64,000 nt of DNA from Engraulis encrasicolus (Eukaryota > Chordata > Actinopteri > Clupeiformes > Engraulidae). The number at the start of each line of letters is the position of its first letter. Position 1 is the first letter of the stretch. Shown here in pieces: positions 1-22,662 of the stretch. Where the stretch lies: positions 21,680,484-21,744,483 of the forward strand of contig NC_085860.1 of the NCBI RefSeq assembly GCF_034702125.1. Reading direction: 5' to 3'. The notes below the pieces were generated by a model. That model was not told where the DNA came from. It worked only from the letters and a program-made list of their open reading frames with translations, and made no database searches. Made by a program: the position numbers and the translations under genes.

Positions 1-860
1 CAGGGCACTGCCAGCCCTTGGTCACGTCTTAGATGGACATAAGACATTTCTGCTCGTGGGGGTCTATTGCAGGAGTGTCAAACATACGGCCTGTGGGCCG
101 TATCAGGAAAATGTATTTATATGTGGACCTTCATCATGGAATATAGTGGTGTCAACAATAATCGATTCGGCAATGCAATGCAATGCAGGGCATGGACGAT
201 CCAATTCAATGCGGCAAGTTCCAGAATCGATGCAGCAAATTGTTTAAGGTTCAATTACTTCCGTGGATATTTCAGGAGCAAATGAATGTTAAATTAAATA
301 AAAGCACTTCAAAGCATTGAAAACTGCAAGACTGATACAGAAAACAGCCAATACAATGTTGCTCAGTATCTCACTACTTGCATTGCTTGATCATGACTGA
401 TGAAACATTTGCTTTGCTCTCAGTAGAAATGTAATGCATTGTGATGCATCGCAGAATCGAATCGAATCAAATCGAATCGAATCGTGAGGGCAGTGCCAAT
501 GCACACCACTACTGGAACACCCTGCAACACAGTGTTTTGTTCTTGCTTAATGGCTATGATTCTGTGTATGTTATTGTAATATGTTTTTATTCAACATCCA
601 GAGTGGGTTGCCAGGGTGGGGGCCTGTGTGGGTTGCCTGGGTCGCTGGCCGGTGGTGGCCTGTGTGAATTGTGGCATCTGGGTGGCAAGAGCAACTGGCG
701 CTGGACAGGGCACTGCCAGGTCACCCCTGGTCACCTCTTTGATGGACATAAAGCATTTCTGCTCGTGGGGGTGTGAGATTGTCGCCCCGCACAAACAAGG
801 GCCTATTGTATTGTAGGCTTATTCTTCTCCCTGCAGAGAAAGCATGCCTGGGAAATAAAC

Positions 861-1100
861 ATATGAAAAGCTCTTTCCCAAAACGCTATATCGACCATTT
901 TTGACTTTTTGCATTTTAATATTGGAATTGATTGTTAAGAAGTCTTGCCATCTATGTGTGAATTCTTGCCATTCAAATGTTTTGAGAACATACTTTTTAA
1001 ACCTCTACAAAATGCATTATGCAATGCAATTCAATGGAATGCCCAATACAAAAACGTCAATTTCCTAACATTCTATAAAATGGAAAAGAGCTCTTCATAT
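861..1100 (+). mobile_element. MITE, ATATGAAGAGCTC family, copy 1
   Basis: Inverted ends ATATGAAAAGCTCTTTCCC and GGAAAAGAGCTCTTCATAT. In an intron of transglutaminase 1. Confidence 0.65.
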
Positions 1101-1152
1101 ACAGAGAAATAGGAAGCGGTAGAGGGAGAGTAGAAGGGGGAAAATCCATAAA

Positions 1153-1332
1153 TGCCTCGTTTCCACTGGGGGTCTTCTGGTAGGTCTACAGCTCGGCAAA
1201 GTGCGACTCAGCCGCCACTTTTTGCTTTTCGAATAGGCGCGACACAGCTCACTCGAAAAGCAAAAAGTGGAGGGCATGTCATGCTGTGTCAAGCTGTAGG
1301 CCTTACAGAAACCCAGCAGTGGAAAAGAGGCA
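1153..1332 (+). mobile_element. MITE, TGCCTCTTTTCCACTG family, copy 1
   Basis: 180 bp foldback with ends TGCCTCGTTTCCACTG and CAGTGGAAAAGAGGCA and inner arms around CACTTTTTGCTTTTCG. Confidence 0.7.
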
Positions 1333-1388
1333 ATAGAGTCACTGATGGCTGTCTAGGAGATGGGATGATAAAGAAATAAATGGTGTGT

Positions 1389-1406
1389 GAGAGAGAGAGA
1401 GAGAGC

Positions 1407-1446
<40 letters not shown>

Positions 1447-1451
1447 GAGAA
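1389..1451 (+). repeat. (GA)n microsatellite
   Basis: Interrupted by two GAGC units; in a transglutaminase 1 intron. Confidence 0.9.
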
Positions 1452-1708
1452 ATCGAAGGGAAAGAATAGGCAAATAAACAATGGCTTCAGCTGCCAAACG
1501 CCAAACCAAAACCTGCTTTAAGAATATTTTTTTGTTATTTCTGTAGGTAAGAAAAAACTGTATGTCCTTTACTATGAAACGTTTTTGGAACAGTGCCCCC
1601 CTTTTTTTAAAGCACTAGATCAGTGTGAACGGACATATCATATTTAACACTACTGCTGCAAACCGTGTACAAACACAAACCAACTCTCCTTCATTCTGAC
1701 CCTGACAG

Positions 1709-12138
<10,430 letters not shown>

Positions 12139-12327
12139 TAATTCACACAAAACCAGCGTTGAGATGTTAGATAAATGATTCATGTTTTTTTATACTGAAA
12201 AAAAACTTTTTTAAGAATAATAATAATAAAAAATCCATGGGTATGACAGTGTCACTGAAGTTTCCATTGAATCTGTGTGCCAGAATAACTGAATGACGTG
12301 ATTGTTCTTAAGCTTTTATTTTTTTTA

Positions 12328-12333
12328 AATAAA
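12328..12333 (+). promoter_or_regulatory. Polyadenylation signal, transglutaminase 1
   Basis: The first AATAAA is about 190 bp after the stop codon. A second AATAAA lies at 12495-12500 and could serve a longer 3' UTR. Which one is used cannot be told from sequence. Confidence 0.5.
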
Positions 12334-12602
12334 CTCGAAGAATATTTTGATATTTGCACTGCAATTGTGTACTCTAGATTAATCTGTAAAAGGTTATAAC
12401 TTGCTTGCACTGTCAAAAAATCCCTACATTGCAAGGTAATAACATGCCTAGTAATCAAATTCTTCTTCAACCCTGTTATGCTTATATGCCTGGCAATAAA
12501 GAGATTATTTATTAAGTATATCATGTTGACGTGTTGTTTTATTATAAGAAAGCACATGTTTGTATAGAAATAAAAAGATACAAAGATCAAATGCCATTAC
12601 AT

Positions 12603-12965
12603 TCAGTTCTCGGATGGAGGTGGCTTTTTTCGAATCGTCTTCAGAAGGGTGTGCTGAATCGCAGGGTAAAGTTTGAAGCAACCTTCAATACACGCCTGGA
12701 CTGCTGCTTTTATGGACTCATGCTCCATAACACCGTCCGACTGCAACAGACACCTGATTCACATTGGGCATCAGTGAGAGGGTCACAGTTCCCTGGCTGT
12801 CTACAGAGGCACCCCTCTGATGGTCTTGTACCTCCGCGAATGTAGGGTCAAGGAGCTGGGTGTTCCCAATGTGCCTGACGGTGCAGTCAAGCACCAGATC
12901 GTAGGCTACATATCAATCCCAGCACCTGCGAGAGCAAGAGACGCACAGGTGACAGCGTGGACAAA
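12603..12965 (-). pseudogene. exosc6: exosc6 (MTR3 exosome subunit) C-terminal pseudogene
   Basis: MTR3/EXOSC6 is a non-catalytic RNase PH-type subunit of the RNA exosome ring. Read on the minus strand this stretch gives VTCASLALAGAGIDM, then YDLVLDCTVRHIGNTQLLDP and VTLSLMPNVNQVSVAVG, then EGCFKLYPAIQHTLLKTIRK and a stop (12603-12605). These match the EXOSC6 C-terminal third (LADAG..MYDLV, LLDPT, LMPVLNQV, EGC..LYP). Two lesions break it: about 5 extra bases near 12905 that bring in a stop, and a frame change near 12735. The N-terminal two thirds are absent and no introns are seen, so it is probably a truncated retrocopy. It lies tail to tail with transglutaminase 1. Confidence 0.8.
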
Positions 12966-13644
12966 TGCAGATTTTCAAAGCGGAATTAAGTTTTATTCTG
13001 AAGTAAATTCAGTTAGCTCTAATTCTGAATTGAATATCGCATGTAAACAAGGCCATTGTCTCATATGTCTTAATTAGCCCCTTATAAAAGAAAGGTGAAG
13101 ATCTGCTGAAGTCGTGGCTCCAGTATTATACACTAGAGGGCGTAAGAGCCCTGTTTTTGTGACTGCAGTGTTGGCCTGTCAGCTCAGCCTGCTGTGCTGA
13201 AGGTGGCCTAGGATGAGCACTGATAGGCTCCTGTTTCTACTGGAGAGCCGTTACTGAAGTCAGGAAATGAGCAGGTGTGTGTGTGTGGCTACATGTGTGC
13301 CTGTATATTTATGTAACCTAAGTCCTATTTCAGAACAGAGCTGAGAAGCAGCGCGGGACGGAAGCGATTTTTTTTACCGGCGGTGGCGAAAATACATGGA
13401 AACAGATCTGTCCTTCCATTTATGAATAATTATGAATAATTGATATGCAATACAACATACATAGAGTATATTGGCAAATACTTTATGTTTTAAAAGAGCA
13501 AAATGGTAACATGTCTGTTTCCTGTTCTACTTTGGGCTTTAACCTAGACAACATGTTGGCTACCTAACCACTTAATTTATTGATTGCTCGTTATTTCTTA
13601 TTTGTGGGTGTGGTCCTTTGTTTAAAACATGTCTGTCTGCCTTC

Positions 13645-13648
<4 letters not shown>

Positions 13649-13739
<91 letters not shown>
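13649..13739 (+). repeat. (CA)n microsatellite
   Basis: About 90 bp of pure CA. Confidence 0.95.
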
Positions 13740-13741
<2 letters not shown>

Positions 13742-13826
13742 GTATTTCAAAAACTTTAAACAACAGCATAAAAAAACACATTGGCTTTGGAGGGATACAG
13801 CTGTCAAAGTAGCCTATAAGTCATCA

Positions 13827-14217
13827 AGACTGTACTGTACTATAGTGTAATGAACTGTAATATACTCTACTGTACTGTAATGTACTCTACTGCACTCTTC
13901 TGTACTGTACTATAATATACCATGCTGTATTCTACTCTAGTGTACCGTACTGCACTATACTCTACTGTACTCTACTCTAGTGTACTGTACTATACTGTAC
14001 TATACTCTACTGTACTGTACTCTACTGAACTGTTCTGTACTATACTGTAGTTTACTATACTGTACTCTACTCTAGTGTACTGTACTGTAATCCACTCTAC
14101 TGTACTGTACTGAACTGTAACATACTGTACTGTACTGTACTGTACTGTACTGTACTGTACTGTACTGTACTGTACTGTTCTGTGCTGCGCTGCACTGTAT
14201 GCTACTGTACTATTGTA
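13827..14217 (+). repeat. (TACTG)n pentanucleotide satellite
   Basis: About 390 bp of degenerate TACTG/TACTC units, purest at 14125-14177. Confidence 0.9.
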
Positions 14218-15009
14218 CAACTATCGTTTTGAAACATGTAGAGCATTCTGAGGTCAAGTACAATATGATTCAAAAAGGTGTGGTGGGGTTGAGTTATGTT
14301 ACCACTGAAAATCTTGAAGGTTAAAAAGGTCCTGTGGCATTTTGTTGGGGAGGTGGGGGGGGGGCTAGTAGGCCATCCTTCCTCCTGGACTATATTTCTT
14401 GCATATCAAGAAAATGAATAATGGTTCACCTTTATAATATATGCCATATGAGAATTGTTGCTTTATATTGATATTTCTCCCATAGGTAAGGGTGGCAAAG
14501 ACCTACGGTTCATTTTGCTCTATCTCATGCAAATGAAAATATCTATGTTATGGAAATTAGAAGATGGAGAAGCTGCTACCTTGGACACCTTGTTGCACTG
14601 ACACCTCCCCATTCAGTATGCTGCTGACTGAGCATTAGCAGTAGTCTATTCTCACCGTAGTTTTAGTGTGGGAAATACTCATTTTTTTTCAGGCCAAGTA
14701 TGAATCTTTTCAAATTGTTCATAATGTTACATTTGCTGTCAAGCATGTAAGCACAGACTCATTCATATGACATGTTAGAAAGTTTTTTTTCAGAGGGTTC
14801 CTTGGCTAGAATTACTACATATACCCTAAAGAAACATCATGCTAAGTCTGGTGCTTTTGTTACTTCCGTAACGGTAAAACCCTTAACAGACTCCACTAAA
14901 GTTGTTATCTTTTAATATAAGGATTTAATCAAAACCTACTTCAAAACATAAATGTCCACCTTTAGACTGCTTTTAAATGACATTTCAAGCCTTAGATATG
15001 TCCAAATCT

Positions 15010-15465
15010 CCAAAAGGTGGCCATTTTGGACGCCATCTTGAATTTCTCAGAGAGCCCAAGGGGTATTCCTGGGGACTTTTGATTCCTAAAGGTATTCTAA
15101 ACATATTCTGACATTTTCAGCTTATTACTAATTTGTTCAATCCACGCACTGAATGGTAATTGCGCTAAAGCATGAAAAATCATCAATTTTGGACCCCATC
15201 TGGGCCACCATATTGAATTTCTCAGAGATGCCAAGTTGGATTCCTCTGGATTTTTTGTATGTTGTTCCTATTATAGTTGAGTGTTAGCATACAATATTTG
15301 GTGCCGATCAGACCACCCATTGAAAAGTTATCACGTGAAAACATTGAAAATATCCTAAATTTTGGACGCCATCTTGAATTTCTCAGAGAGCACAAGGGGG
15401 ATTCCTGGGGACTTTTAGTATGTTATTCCTAAAGGTATTCTGAACATATCCTGAAATTTTCAGGT
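15010..15465 (+). repeat. Tandem repeat, roughly 175 bp unit, about three copies
   Basis: Blocks GCCATCTTGAATTTCTCAGA, then GATTCCTGGGGACTTTT and ATTCTGAACATAT, recur near 15030, 15205 and 15370. The last unit is cut by the MITE at 15471. Confidence 0.65.
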
Positions 15466-15470
15466 TGTTA

Positions 15471-15831
15471 AAGGGACACTGTGCAGGAAATGGTCAAAAA
15501 GGGTACTGCAACTATGCTGCTCATTGAAACTGGGCTGCCAATTGCCAAATTTGATCTTTACATGAAAGTTTTCTAAATAATAAACAAGTATTTTCTAGTA
15601 TGGTCCAAGTAGAGTCATTTTTGCAGCTAAAAGTGGCTATTTTTGGAAATTCAAAATGGCGGACCATGGAGAAGATACCCCTTTTCATGTATGAAAAGTT
15701 CAATTTTCCCAGTCATAATGAATACTTAGAATTTGATGGTGGTGGTAAGTATTCATGAAAAAGGTAACATTAGTGAATGGGCAGCATGAATTCTGGAAAT
15801 AAACAACTAAAAATCTCACACAGTGTCCCTT
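15471..15831 (+). mobile_element. TA-flanked MITE, 361 bp
   Basis: Ends AAGGGACACTGTG and CACAGTGTCCCTT with TA at each side (15469-15470, 15832-15833). The interrupted repeat rejoins exactly if it is removed. A 5' piece of another copy is at 63261-63350. Confidence 0.8.
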
Positions 15832-16330
15832 TAATAATTTGTTCCGGGTGAAACCCTAATACTCTTGGCCTATATGGCCCCCGCACTGCCCACCTAGAGA
15901 CTAGTCGCGTTTGTACAGACGTTGGCTACTTAGGCCTACTGCCATGTGGGGTTACCAGTGCACACATTAAGTGGAGTTGGCTACTCCTTTGTTTGCACTA
16001 AAGTGCACCCAGTTTGCTTTGTCTTCACCTGCCGAGTTTGTAGTGAAATGCGTGCTGTACTTTAACTTAATAGTGTGCTGTGATCAGTAATGGCCACCCA
16101 CTTGTGTCTGTGCTCAAACCAACCCCACTGGTTAATTCATTTCCCTGTTCCTCCAGCTGGCAGTTGCATCGAAGAAGAGGGGGTCGTGACAGAGGAGCCC
16201 GCACATGCAGCCAACTGGACTTTGGGCTGTCGCTGGCCTGTCTACCCCACCCTGAGGCATGGGCCCACACTGGACTGAGGACATGAACTTTGAGTGGTAC
16301 CGTGGGCCCGTGCACATTGACTGAACTTTT

Positions 16331-16549
16331 AGCTGCCTCCTTCCTCCAAAAAGACTTTTAGTGGTAGGCTATTTAATTGATAAAATATAACTTGTGAACT
16401 CATTCGTTGTCCTGGTGTGTCTGTGGTGTACAGTTTGTTCCTCTGGGTATTTGGTATCAAACGGGGGTGCCGCTTAGAAACGCGCACCCCCTACCTGTGA
16501 CATACTCTCGCGGACATGTTACATTCTTCTTGTTGTATATCTCCGGATA
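16331..16549 (+). repeat. Segmental duplicate A, left part (interrupted by TA transposon)
   Basis: Matches 22663-22893 nearly base for base, including GGGGTGCCGCTT and ACCTGTGACAT, which are the 3' end of the TGTCAC...GTGACA repeat family seen at 35613-39176. Confidence 0.7.
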
Positions 16550-19161
16550 CACTGTAAACCCCAACATGTTCCATGAACTCTAAACTTTTGTGGAAACTTA
16601 TTCCCGTGAAAGTTTTAGTTTTGTGACCAAATGTTTTACGTAAATACTACATACATTCATGCATATGCAGGACACAAAATCTTTAAGAAGATGATCAAAA
16701 ACTTTGAAATGACTGAAAAGATTGAAAACATTAATTCCATAATTAGATTTTTAGTTTTTAGCAGCCCAAGTCAAGTATGTACTCCAAACTCTAAAATGCA
16801 CAGAAACAATGGTTTACACAAAAGATTTGAGTTGAAAACTAAAACGTTTAAGTAAGTCTTACATAAAATCAGACATGTTATTTGAAAACAAATGTTATGA
16901 GAAAAAAAAAATCTTGAATGTTTTAGTAGCTGCTACTCAAAGATCTAACATGCTCCATTGACATAAATATTTAGAGAATGGTGCAAAAATCAATGCAATT
17001 AGTACTTAGCAGAGAGTTACAATTTTAAAGTAAACAAGCACAGCATTGTTTAGCTATATTGGCTCTAAGTTTTTGATTTCAAAATTAAAAGTTTTATGTT
17101 TTCCCATTTTAGAGCCCACAAAAAAATCTTGGTTGGTTTATTGATTGGTTGGTTTATACTAATGCACTAGGCTACCACCCCTCTGTTTAAACCAAATATA
17201 ACATGAGCTTTAATTCCACAAACGTGAACAATGCTTTATATCAAGTTTTTTTTATTTTGTTCCATGTGGTTGACAAACAAAAACAGTAGCCTAGACACTA
17301 ACACAACAATCATACAATACACAACAATCTGTTCTAAAATTTAGACCCAGTCTATACAGTCAACCAATATATTACAAAGAACCAACCTCAACACATTAGG
17401 CAATTTAGTCATTTATTTGTTGTCCATGTCTGAATCTTTTATTAGGAGTTGGTGGCTGAAGGAGATCCATATAGCATAACTTACAATAACATTTCTCCCA
17501 AAATAGTGTCAGACTTCACAACACAGTTACCCTTTGGAGTGTTGAGTAGAGCTGATGGAGTTCTGGTGGTCCCATATCGGCTGCCTGTGGAGCATAAATA
17601 GGCCTAATAAGTTTAAGGCTTTCATGAGGACTTGTTGGATTAGGCCCCTCAGCATGATCACTGGGTTTGCTACACTGGTTTATACAGAAGTTCAATGTGC
17701 AATATGTCATCAAATGCAACGCATCACTTGCAAATACACTGCAGATGTATGATACAAGAAAAAGATTTGTATGAAAGGCCTACACAGTGCTAGCCTAACT
17801 AGCAGTAGCTAACATTCTAAGCTAAGTTGCTAACATAACATACACACAGTGTAGCATCAAGAACACCTACGGTCACACACAGCAACATAGTAAACTACTA
17901 CACATACACACCAACACACTTTTATGAGTCTTTTCTTACCTTGAAGTGAGGTTGATAGACACGTTTTTCCATGCCAAGTTGTCAGTTGTGGTTTGATGGT
18001 CACATGGTGTTGAGTAAATCTATCCCCCATTGACAGTTTGTATTTTATGTTACATTTTAATAAAATAGGGTTTCTATGGTTCTGACATGAATGGGTTCTT
18101 CTTTACACAAAGCAGAAGTTGGTAAACAATAATAAAAAAAAAAAACTAAAACAACCAAAAAAGTGAGTGCCCCAGCCTTAGGATTCAAACTCTCAACCTC
18201 AAGATAAGGACATGCCAATATGGCTACATGCAGAGGACTATCCCCTACACCACTCAACTGCAGGTTTTATATTTGTAGAAAGTTAGCCCTGTTTGTTAGA
18301 AAGTATTGGGCTTACTCATAATTAACAGTCAAATGTGTTTCACATACTTTCCACTTCAAATCCGGCCAACTGACATCATAGCAAAACAATAATGTTTGAA
18401 TGTGATTTTTTTTTTTAACTAACATCCAATGCTGGGAATTGAACTTGAAACCATCATGTTTCGAGGCCAACTGCTTAACTGTTAGTCCATGACTGCCCAA
18501 GCACAACATGCTGACATCCATAGTCTCATATGTCAGATATAGTTCCAATTGACATGATTTAAAGAATTTGTAACTTTCACAGTTTCGCGAAAAATAAACA
18601 ATAATTATCTATTTGAGTGTTTTTTTTATTGGTAATACAGGATTCAAACCTGCAATCCTCTGATCTTGTGGCCATTTCCCTATCCAGACCACAGCAGCTC
18701 AAACATTGTCTTGCTTTACCTAAGCATTTTTCTTTTGTAATTTCGCTCGAAATTAAATGTGAAAAATATTGCTAATTAAAGCTGGAGTCATGAGTCTGGT
18801 GGCCATCTGAACATTTTCATACCATGTTCCAGGAAGTATGGAAGTAAGTAAGGTTATCTCCATGTTGGGGATTGAACTTGCAACCTTTGAGGTTGAAGAC
18901 CAGCTGTTTAACTACTACTCCATGATTGCCACAGCTGTTGTCAAGACATCTAACCACTCATATGACAGATAGAGCTCCAATTTACAAACTCAAAGACATT
19001 GTGTTAGGATGTCAGTTGTACTTAAACACACAAGTTAATTTATTGGTACCTGAAAACCTGTTGAGAACACCTAAAATGTGTATGTCATCTGGATATTTTT
19101 GCAATATTGAGTACTACAGCGTAAACTTTTCTAGTTCATAGTACTGTTGGGGAATACAGTG
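16550..19161 (+). mobile_element. 2.6 kb TA-flanked non-autonomous DNA transposon, copy 1
   Basis: The ends are CACTGTAAACCCCAACATG and its inverted partner (CACTGTATTCCCCAACAG read from the right), bordered by TA on each side (16548-16549 and 19162-19163). The paralogous empty site GGATATGTG is at 22892-22893. No transposase is visible. On its minus strand it holds four tRNA-like modules (about 18165-18265, 18420-18500, 18630-18700, 18855-18935). The family is Tc1/mariner-like by its TA target, which is an inference. Confidence 0.8.
18165..18935 (-). repeat. Array of four tRNA-like (SINE-like) modules inside the TA transposon
   Basis: Each module resembles a pol III type 2 promoter: an A-box-like stretch (TGGAGTAGTAGTTAAACAG, TGGATAGGGAAATGG, TGGACTAACAGTTAAGCAG) and a B-box-like stretch (AAGTTCAATCC, GGTTTGAATCC, AAGTTCAATTC, AGTTTGAATCC) 30-45 bp apart. 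Spacing between modules is about 200-240 bp. Acceptor-stem pairing is not evident, so they are not functional tRNA genes. Confidence 0.6.
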
Positions 19162-20205
19162 TATGTGAGGCATGGACCATACCCTCCCACGACCAGACAA
19201 TAAATTGATTTCAGTTCACAGGCATTTATGTACATGCCTTTATCACGCTAAGTGTTATTACTTATTACAACATAGTCCTGCCTGGTTACCACCAATCCTA
19301 ATCACAAATGAGATTGTCTTTCAGATCGAAACGATTGTGCAAGCTGAGGATTTCCCAGGCTAACATGGAACGGGCATGTTGCCACATCTGTGACGTTGCC
19401 AAAGTTGCCGTAATTACTAAGGCTGACGTAAGGTTAAACTTCCCTACTACAAAGGTAAACAGTTATACCAAAAATGAAACTGAGAAATAAATGCCCTCAA
19501 AGCCTTGGTATTAGGTTGAATATTATAGGCCACTTACTGCAAATTTGACATAGCAATATTTGTAAAAGGGGGCACACTTAGACCATAACTCTTTGTCACA
19601 TGATAAATGAAGTGTTATGAACATAATTTTCAGTATGAACACAATTTTGACAAAATAAGCCGACGGTAATTGATTAGGCTACTGCATTTTGCCTTTGTAA
19701 GGCAGTCTACTATACGTCTTTCAACATAATGACACAAATCTACTGCAAAACAAGAAGTTTTGACAAAATGGGCCTACTGTAATTGGTTACTGCACTTTGC
19801 CTTTGTAAGGCAGCATACTTCTCTCAACATAATGCCACAAATCCACTGCAAAACTACAATTAGGCCAACTTTACATTCCTGCTAAATGACAGATAAAATC
19901 ATATTATAACAGACATTTTGTTGAATGTTCTTTCTTTAATTTCTATTTTTTACATTTACATGTAATCATATTTCAACATAATAAGCTTGGTCGGCCGCAG
20001 AAGGGGGGGGGGGTCACGAAGGGAGAATCGGCCACTATCGGTCACTCGCTGCCTAAAGGCCTGTCCTCCTGTTTCCTTCCAGGGCTTGCTGGCACTGATG
20101 AAGTACGCCTGCAAGGCGCACACTTCTCCATCTCGGACAGAGCAGAACAAATGTGCACTTGTCCTCCTCCCCCACTTTCCCCATCAGACATAAGGCTGGC
20201 GTCAG
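19162..20205 (+). repeat. Segmental duplicate A, right part
   Basis: Matches 22892-23222 and 23713-24640 at very high identity. It carries short open frames shared by the copies (MERACCHICDVAKVAVITKA and so on at 19365; a 64-residue minus-strand frame at 19956-20150), but nothing I recognise. High identity of whole copies explains frame conservation, so no gene is called. Confidence 0.65.
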
Positions 20206-20643
20206 CTCCTTTGAGGTAGTCAAGGTTGTCCTCCTCCAGGACATCCTGCGCCACCAGCACCACTGCTTGAAAAGCAAAAAATAGGGCAGTTTTAAACAAT
20301 GTGTTAAACATTAAAAAATGTGTACTGTTCAAAACCTACACTCATGCTTGTTTACCATGAACATGCCAAATAACGGGCCACATGATGAGATAATACAGCA
20401 GGCTTTTCATGAGATTATCCAGCAGATCAACCAAGCATAGTTCTATTGTGGTTTATCCACAGGAGTACAGTAGGTGTCATAGTAATAGCCCTTACAAAGA
20501 TTAACCATCTACTATTTAACTTTGGTATAGTACTATTTGCCATAAACCATGGTTCCCCCAAACCACATTTTTAAAAACTATGCCCCCTGCCCCCCACCCC
20601 GACAGTATATGTCCCCCAACTGAAGGAGGAGTCTTGTTTAAAA

Positions 20644-20806
20644 TATATTTTTGTCTTTATAATGACAGTACAGTGTAGATGGTGACTGGAAGCGAGTTGG
20701 GAGAGAGAGATGGGGAAGGGCTGGCAAAGGACCCAGGCCAGGAATCGAACCTGGGTTGGCCGCATTGCAAACGAATGCCCTACCATATACTCCACGGAAG
20801 GACCTG
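20644..20806 (-). mobile_element. tRNA-derived SINE
   Basis: On the minus strand, B box GGTTCGATTCC, body CTCGCTTCCAGTCACCATC and an A/T-rich tail. Diverged from the other members. Confidence 0.6.
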
Positions 20807-21304
20807 AAGGAGGAGTCAAAACAGACCTTTAGTGTTGGCTGCCCGTTTGCAAATACCCTGTACTAAATGTGGTCCTTCTAAAAACTAACAAAAGCATTCG
20901 GAAGAAAGAAAGGGGATATTGGCTAATTGCCCCCTGAAGTGAAGCAGTGGCAAAAGAATGTGATGGCAGTTGTGTGATGGGGTTACTAGATGTGTTTTAC
21001 CTACCCGCTCACGTCTGCTCATCAGCTTTTTCCTCTTCTTCCCACGTCATCAGTCTCCCCCGCAAGGCCCAGTCGTTTGACTTTTAAGATTCTCAAAGAA
21101 TCTATTTCAGGCTTCTGCGAGACAAAAAGAAACTGAGTTAGTCGTTTATATACATCATGATCACATAAATGTGAGTAAACACTCTGGTCCCCAGCTCTAC
21201 CCAGAATCCTTACTAGCCTGGATGATGGCCTTGGTGACCTCGTCATTATTAGGTTATCTACAGCTGAACAGAAAACATTCAATGCTGTACACAGGTTTTC
21301 ATTA

Positions 21305-22470
21305 AACACACAAGTTATTCCCAAAATGATCATAGAGTAAGTGTAATACAACATCTTTTGAGCTTATGGCAGAAAAGTAAGGTCAGTAGTATAACTTGAA
21401 TGACATATTTGTCCATTTATTGTGTAATTATGCTAGTGGAAAAGTGAGTACACTCCAGTGTTAAACTGTCTGAGAAGGGGCCGTGCTGGCACGAAACGTC
21501 TTGAAATTGAAAGGGATTTAAAGGGAGGTCATCGGTGTGCGTTTCATCCTTGCCTTACATTGAACTTTTACAGTTGAAGTCTACACCAGGTCAAAATAGA
21601 CGTGTGTGAAATTTGAATGAAATCATATGGAGAGTATGTATCGTGATCCGCTTCAGTAGTCACAGTACATGTTGACAAGCATGTTTCTTTTGGTGAAATT
21701 CAGCTTCCTACTGTTGATGGCATCCACACAGCCCCAAGCCGTGCCGCTCCCACTACCATACTTGACTTTAAGCATGGCCCTTTTCTTTGTACAAATCGCT
21801 TTTTACCACCACACATACTTGACACCATCTAAGGCAAATTTGTTTATCCTGGTGTTATTAGATCACAGTAGTACATGGTTCCAGTAACCCTTAGTTTGAC
21901 TCTGATGAGACCATGACAAACAACTATTTTATTAGAGGGTGTCAAGCATGTGTGATGGTGAAAAGTGATTTGTACAAAGAAAAGTGTCCCATGCTGAAAG
22001 TCAAGCATGTTGGTGGGACTGAAATGTTTCGAACCTGTAATACAGGCTGTATGAATGTCACCAACAGTAGGAAGCTGAATTTCACCACTAGAAACATGCT
22101 TGTTAAAATGTACTGTGACTACTGAAGATCATCAGATCATGATACTCTCCATAGGATTTCATTCAAATCTCATACACATCTAGTTTAACCAGGTCCAGAC
22201 TCGAAATATTAAGGTCAATGTAAGGCAAGGATGAAATGCACACCAATGACCTCCCTTTTAATCCCTTTTGCACCAGCATCCTTTCACAACAATGGACAAA
22301 TATGTCATTTAAGGTATACCTTAAATTACATATTTCAGTAAGTGTAATACATCTTTTCAAAAAGTAAGGTCAATAGTATACATACTTATGACCTTACTTT
22401 TCTGCAGTAAGCTGAAAAGATGTTGTATTACACTTACTCTATGGTCATTTTGGGAATAACTTGTTTGTTT
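21305..22470 (+). repeat. 1.2 kb imperfect foldback element
   Basis: The left arm (21305-21735) and right arm (22040-22470) are inverted copies, for example AAGTTATTCCCAAAATGATC against its complement and CAGCTTCCTACTGTTG against CAACAGTAGGAAGCTG. The right arm contains its own small palindrome near 22340-22440. The central part has no recognisable gene. Confidence 0.65.
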
Positions 22471-22662
22471 ATTAAAATATTGTTCAAAATGTCATTTTTT
22501 CGATAGGAGTGTACACATCATTGCTGTGCACTGTACAACATATGGTCATCTGTTTGCATTACATCTTTCTCTATAAATAGCACTTTGACCACATAAGTAT
22601 GGGTTGACATGCTCAGAGTAAACCCGGTTACCTGGCCTGTGGTCCAACTTGCCACTGTGGTT

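Noticed and set aside
13827..14217. CRISPR-like array
   Set aside because: Vertebrate DNA; a continuous pentanucleotide satellite without spacers.
18165..18935. Functional tRNA genes
   Set aside because: A- and B-box-like motifs are present but no convincing acceptor or anticodon stems, and all copies lie inside a transposon.
19308..19490. Possible zinc-finger exon (MERACCHICDVAKV...), repeated at 23038 and 23641
   Set aside because: Same frame in three copies is explained by near-identical segmental duplication; no known domain and no partner exons found.
19956..20332. Overlapping minus-strand frames of 64 to 96 codons, also at 24398-24695
   Set aside because: Not recognisable, overlap in different frames, and repeat with the duplicated segment.
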